Below are positions 12,582-13,577 of a stretch of DNA of 13,577 nt, one piece after another. Below the pieces are notes generated by a model. It was given only the letters and a program-made list of their open reading frames with translations, was not told the origin of the DNA and ran no database searches. A program made the position numbers and the translations under genes. Each line of letters begins with the position of its first letter. The stretch's first letter is position 1. The stretch comes from Betaproteobacteria bacterium TMED156 (GTDB taxonomy: Bacteria > Pseudomonadota > Gammaproteobacteria > Burkholderiales > Burkholderiaceae_A), in contig NHHF01000136.1 of NCBI GenBank assembly GCA_002171155.1, positions 5,009 through 18,585 on the forward strand. Direction: 5' to 3'.

Positions 12582-12594
12582 ATTAGTAAATATG

Positions 12595-13449
12595 TTAAAT
12601 ATTTCTTTTATAAACATCTATGATTTTATCATGAATGAATTTTCTAATTTTTGTTCCAGGGTTAGTAGATGAGTGTTTTGAAGACATGTCAGTATAAATA
12701 ACCATAATATATTGATCATCTATTATTATACCGTAATTTAATACACCAGCGTCACGGCCGCCTTTTCCATAAATACTTTGCACGGGCAGCCCTTCATTTT
12801 GCATTGATGTCAAAATACTGTCTAAACCCTTAAGCTCTCTATCATTTTTATTTCTTCCAAAATACTCTCTTTTCATAACAGAAAGAATTCTTTGAATTTC
12901 TCTTATTTCAGGGTCTGGATGGCTTTCATAATAATCAAAATTTTTAAGAAAAACTAAAAAATTAAAAAATTGAAGTGGCGTTTGTTTATTTCTGCTCCAA
13001 CTATTAATGATGTCCATTGTTGGATCAGATGAACCCAAGTCTCTACTCTTTTCAGAAGGACTGCTTGAAATATCATAAGCAATATTTATAGTGGCGATAT
13101 ATTTCTTTGTTTTTTTCCCAATTTTACTGTGCAAATATGAAAAAACTCTATTGCTATCGTTATTACCATATCCTACATAATTTAACAATCCTTTGATTTT
13201 TTCATCTGATATTCTTCTTTTTGCTTTTGATGCAGCGAGGGCCAGTATTGGCTTTGGCATCGATGCTCCATAGAATGAATCAGCCTCGTTAAAAGCTTCT
13301 AGTTTTTCGCCGTCGACGGTACCAAATATATATCCAAATTGATCTTCATTTTCTTTAGAACCTCTTGATTTCATATCTTGTTTTCTAATATAGTCTCTTG
13401 ATTTTTCTAAAGTTAAAAACTTTCTCCAGTTTTCCATTATAAGTTTCAT
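12595..13449 (-). CDS. serine beta-lactamase/DD-peptidase-fold protein (284 aa)
   Basis: The order of motifs matches penicillin-binding/beta-lactamase-fold enzymes. Numbered from ATG 13449: the nucleophile motif S-x-x-K is in FYGASMPKPILALAA (S63, K66). The second motif is YGNNDSN (Y94-G-N96, or N97-D-S99 in SDN-like alignment). The third is KGG at 229-231 in IYGKGGRDAGVLNYG, followed by strands GIIID and IMVIYTD. There is no signal peptide, so it would not reach the periplasm unaided. Instead the N-terminus is MKLIMENWRKFLTLEKS, a short amphipathic leader. Possible roles are peptidoglycan remodelling from the virion or a non-enzymatic reuse of the fold; beta-lactam resistance is unlikely without export. 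A TTG at 13473 would add eight residues; ATG 13449 or 13437 is preferred, with GGAG about 13 bases upstream of 13449. Confidence 0.72.
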   Translation of the reverse strand: MKLIMENWRKFLTLEKSRDYIRKQDMKSRGSKENEDQFGYIFGTVDGEKLEAFNEADSFYGASMPKPILALAASKAKRRISDEKIKGLLNYVGYGNNDSNRVFSYLHSKIGKKTKKYIATINIAYDISSSPSEKSRDLGSSDPTMDIINSWSRNKQTPLQFFNFLVFLKNFDYYESHPDPEIREIQRILSVMKREYFGRNKNDRELKGLDSILTSMQNEGLPVQSIYGKGGRDAGVLNYGIIIDDQYIMVIYTDMSSKHSSTNPGTKIRKFIHDKIIDVYKRNI

Positions 13450-13479
13450 ATCAATAATTAGTCTCCAAAACAAGAAAAG

Positions 13480-13501
13480 TGGTGGAGGTGGCGGGAGTCG
13501 A
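13480..13501 (-). other. 22-base sequence resembling a tmRNA/tRNA 3' end (candidate attachment site or fragment)
   Basis: On the minus strand this GC-rich stretch reads TCGACTCCCGCC followed by ACCTCCACCA, which looks like part of a T loop, T stem, acceptor strand and CCA. It differs from the E. coli ssrA 3' end, as I remember it, at only two positions. The bases further 5' (CCCTACTGTC) do not form the other half of a T stem, and no acceptor partner lies nearby, so no complete tRNA or tmRNA is present. It sits between two genes in otherwise AT-rich sequence. Confidence 0.4.
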
Positions 13502-13519
13502 GACAGTAGGGCTTTTTAT

Positions 13520-13577
13520 TTACTTCTGTTGAATAAAAGTATAAAGCTTTTCAGCTTCGGTGATTACCTCTTCTGTC
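13520..13577 (-). CDS. unidentified protein, C-terminal end (runs off the right edge)
   Basis: Only the last 18 codons are visible: TEEVITEAEKLYTFIQQK, then TAA at 13520-13522. The frame begins at 13576 within the window. The fragment is a charged helix typical of a protein C-terminus, ends about 70 bases before the next gene, and has the same orientation and composition as its neighbours. No function can be given. Confidence 0.55.
   Translation of the reverse strand, partial: TEEVITEAEKLYTFIQQK

Noticed and set aside
13474..13577. A complete tRNA or tmRNA gene at the right edge
   Set aside because: Only the 3' end pattern is present; the other half of the T stem and an acceptor partner are missing, and the upstream bases are the end of a protein gene.
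1..13577. CRISPR arrays, insertion sequences and Rho-independent terminators
   Set aside because: No regularly spaced direct repeats, transposase genes with inverted ends, or GC-rich hairpins followed by a T run were seen by eye on either strand.

Overview
This window looks like part of a lytic marine bacteriophage genome, most likely a T4-like myovirus. The evidence is an AT-rich composition (roughly 30% GC outside one gene), tightly packed genes with ATGA/TGATG junctions on one strand, two intergenic copies of the exact octamer TATAAATA (the T4-type late promoter), a PIN-PhoH protein, a ClpP-type protease, an IscA/HesB-like Fe-S protein, and a short virion-type protein with an 'RITNLDDTN' core that I recognise from marine phages. 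The host cannot be named from sequence alone. An AT-rich marine alphaproteobacterium (SAR11-like) would fit but is inference.

All genes but one read on the minus strand, right to left. At the right edge is the 3' end of an unidentified gene, then a short GC-rich stretch resembling a tmRNA/tRNA 3' end. Next comes a protein with a serine beta-lactamase/DD-peptidase fold signature, an IscA-like Fe-S carrier, a GC-rich virion-type protein, a cysteine synthase (cysK), and a 550-residue acidic protein with a possible SleB-like hydrolase segment. A sigma70-type promoter then leads into a minimal TilS (tRNA-Ile lysidine synthetase). Directly downstream lies a tRNA gene with a CAT anticodon that looks like the TilS substrate tRNA-Ile2, followed by a small Hc1/histone-H1-like protein, ClpP, and a 109-residue unknown.

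The only plus-strand gene (6553-7305) encodes a lipoprotein trypsin-like serine protease. It is convergent with the 109-residue gene (shared TTAA stop) and divergent from a 63-residue secreted or lipoprotein-like gene. To the left, the minus-strand run continues with PIN-PhoH (TTG start), an 86-residue conserved phage protein, a HExxH zinc metallopeptidase, a 125-residue protein with a basic tail, a Cas4/AddB-like PD-(D/E)XK nuclease with an Fe-S cysteine pattern, and three successive GT4-like glycosyltransferases, the last cut by the left edge.

The most interesting unit is tilS plus tRNA(CAT). Together they would give the phage its own means of reading AUA, a codon these genes use heavily (8 of 12 Ile codons in the left partial gene, 6 of 11 in the GC-rich virion gene). 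CysK and the IscA-like protein suggest support for cysteine and Fe-S supply during infection. The nuclease and PhoH belong to nucleic-acid metabolism, and the glycosyltransferases probably modify DNA, virion or host-surface glycans. No integrase, CRISPR array, insertion sequence or convincing Rho-independent terminator was seen, and no gene-free stretch exceeds 300 bases.
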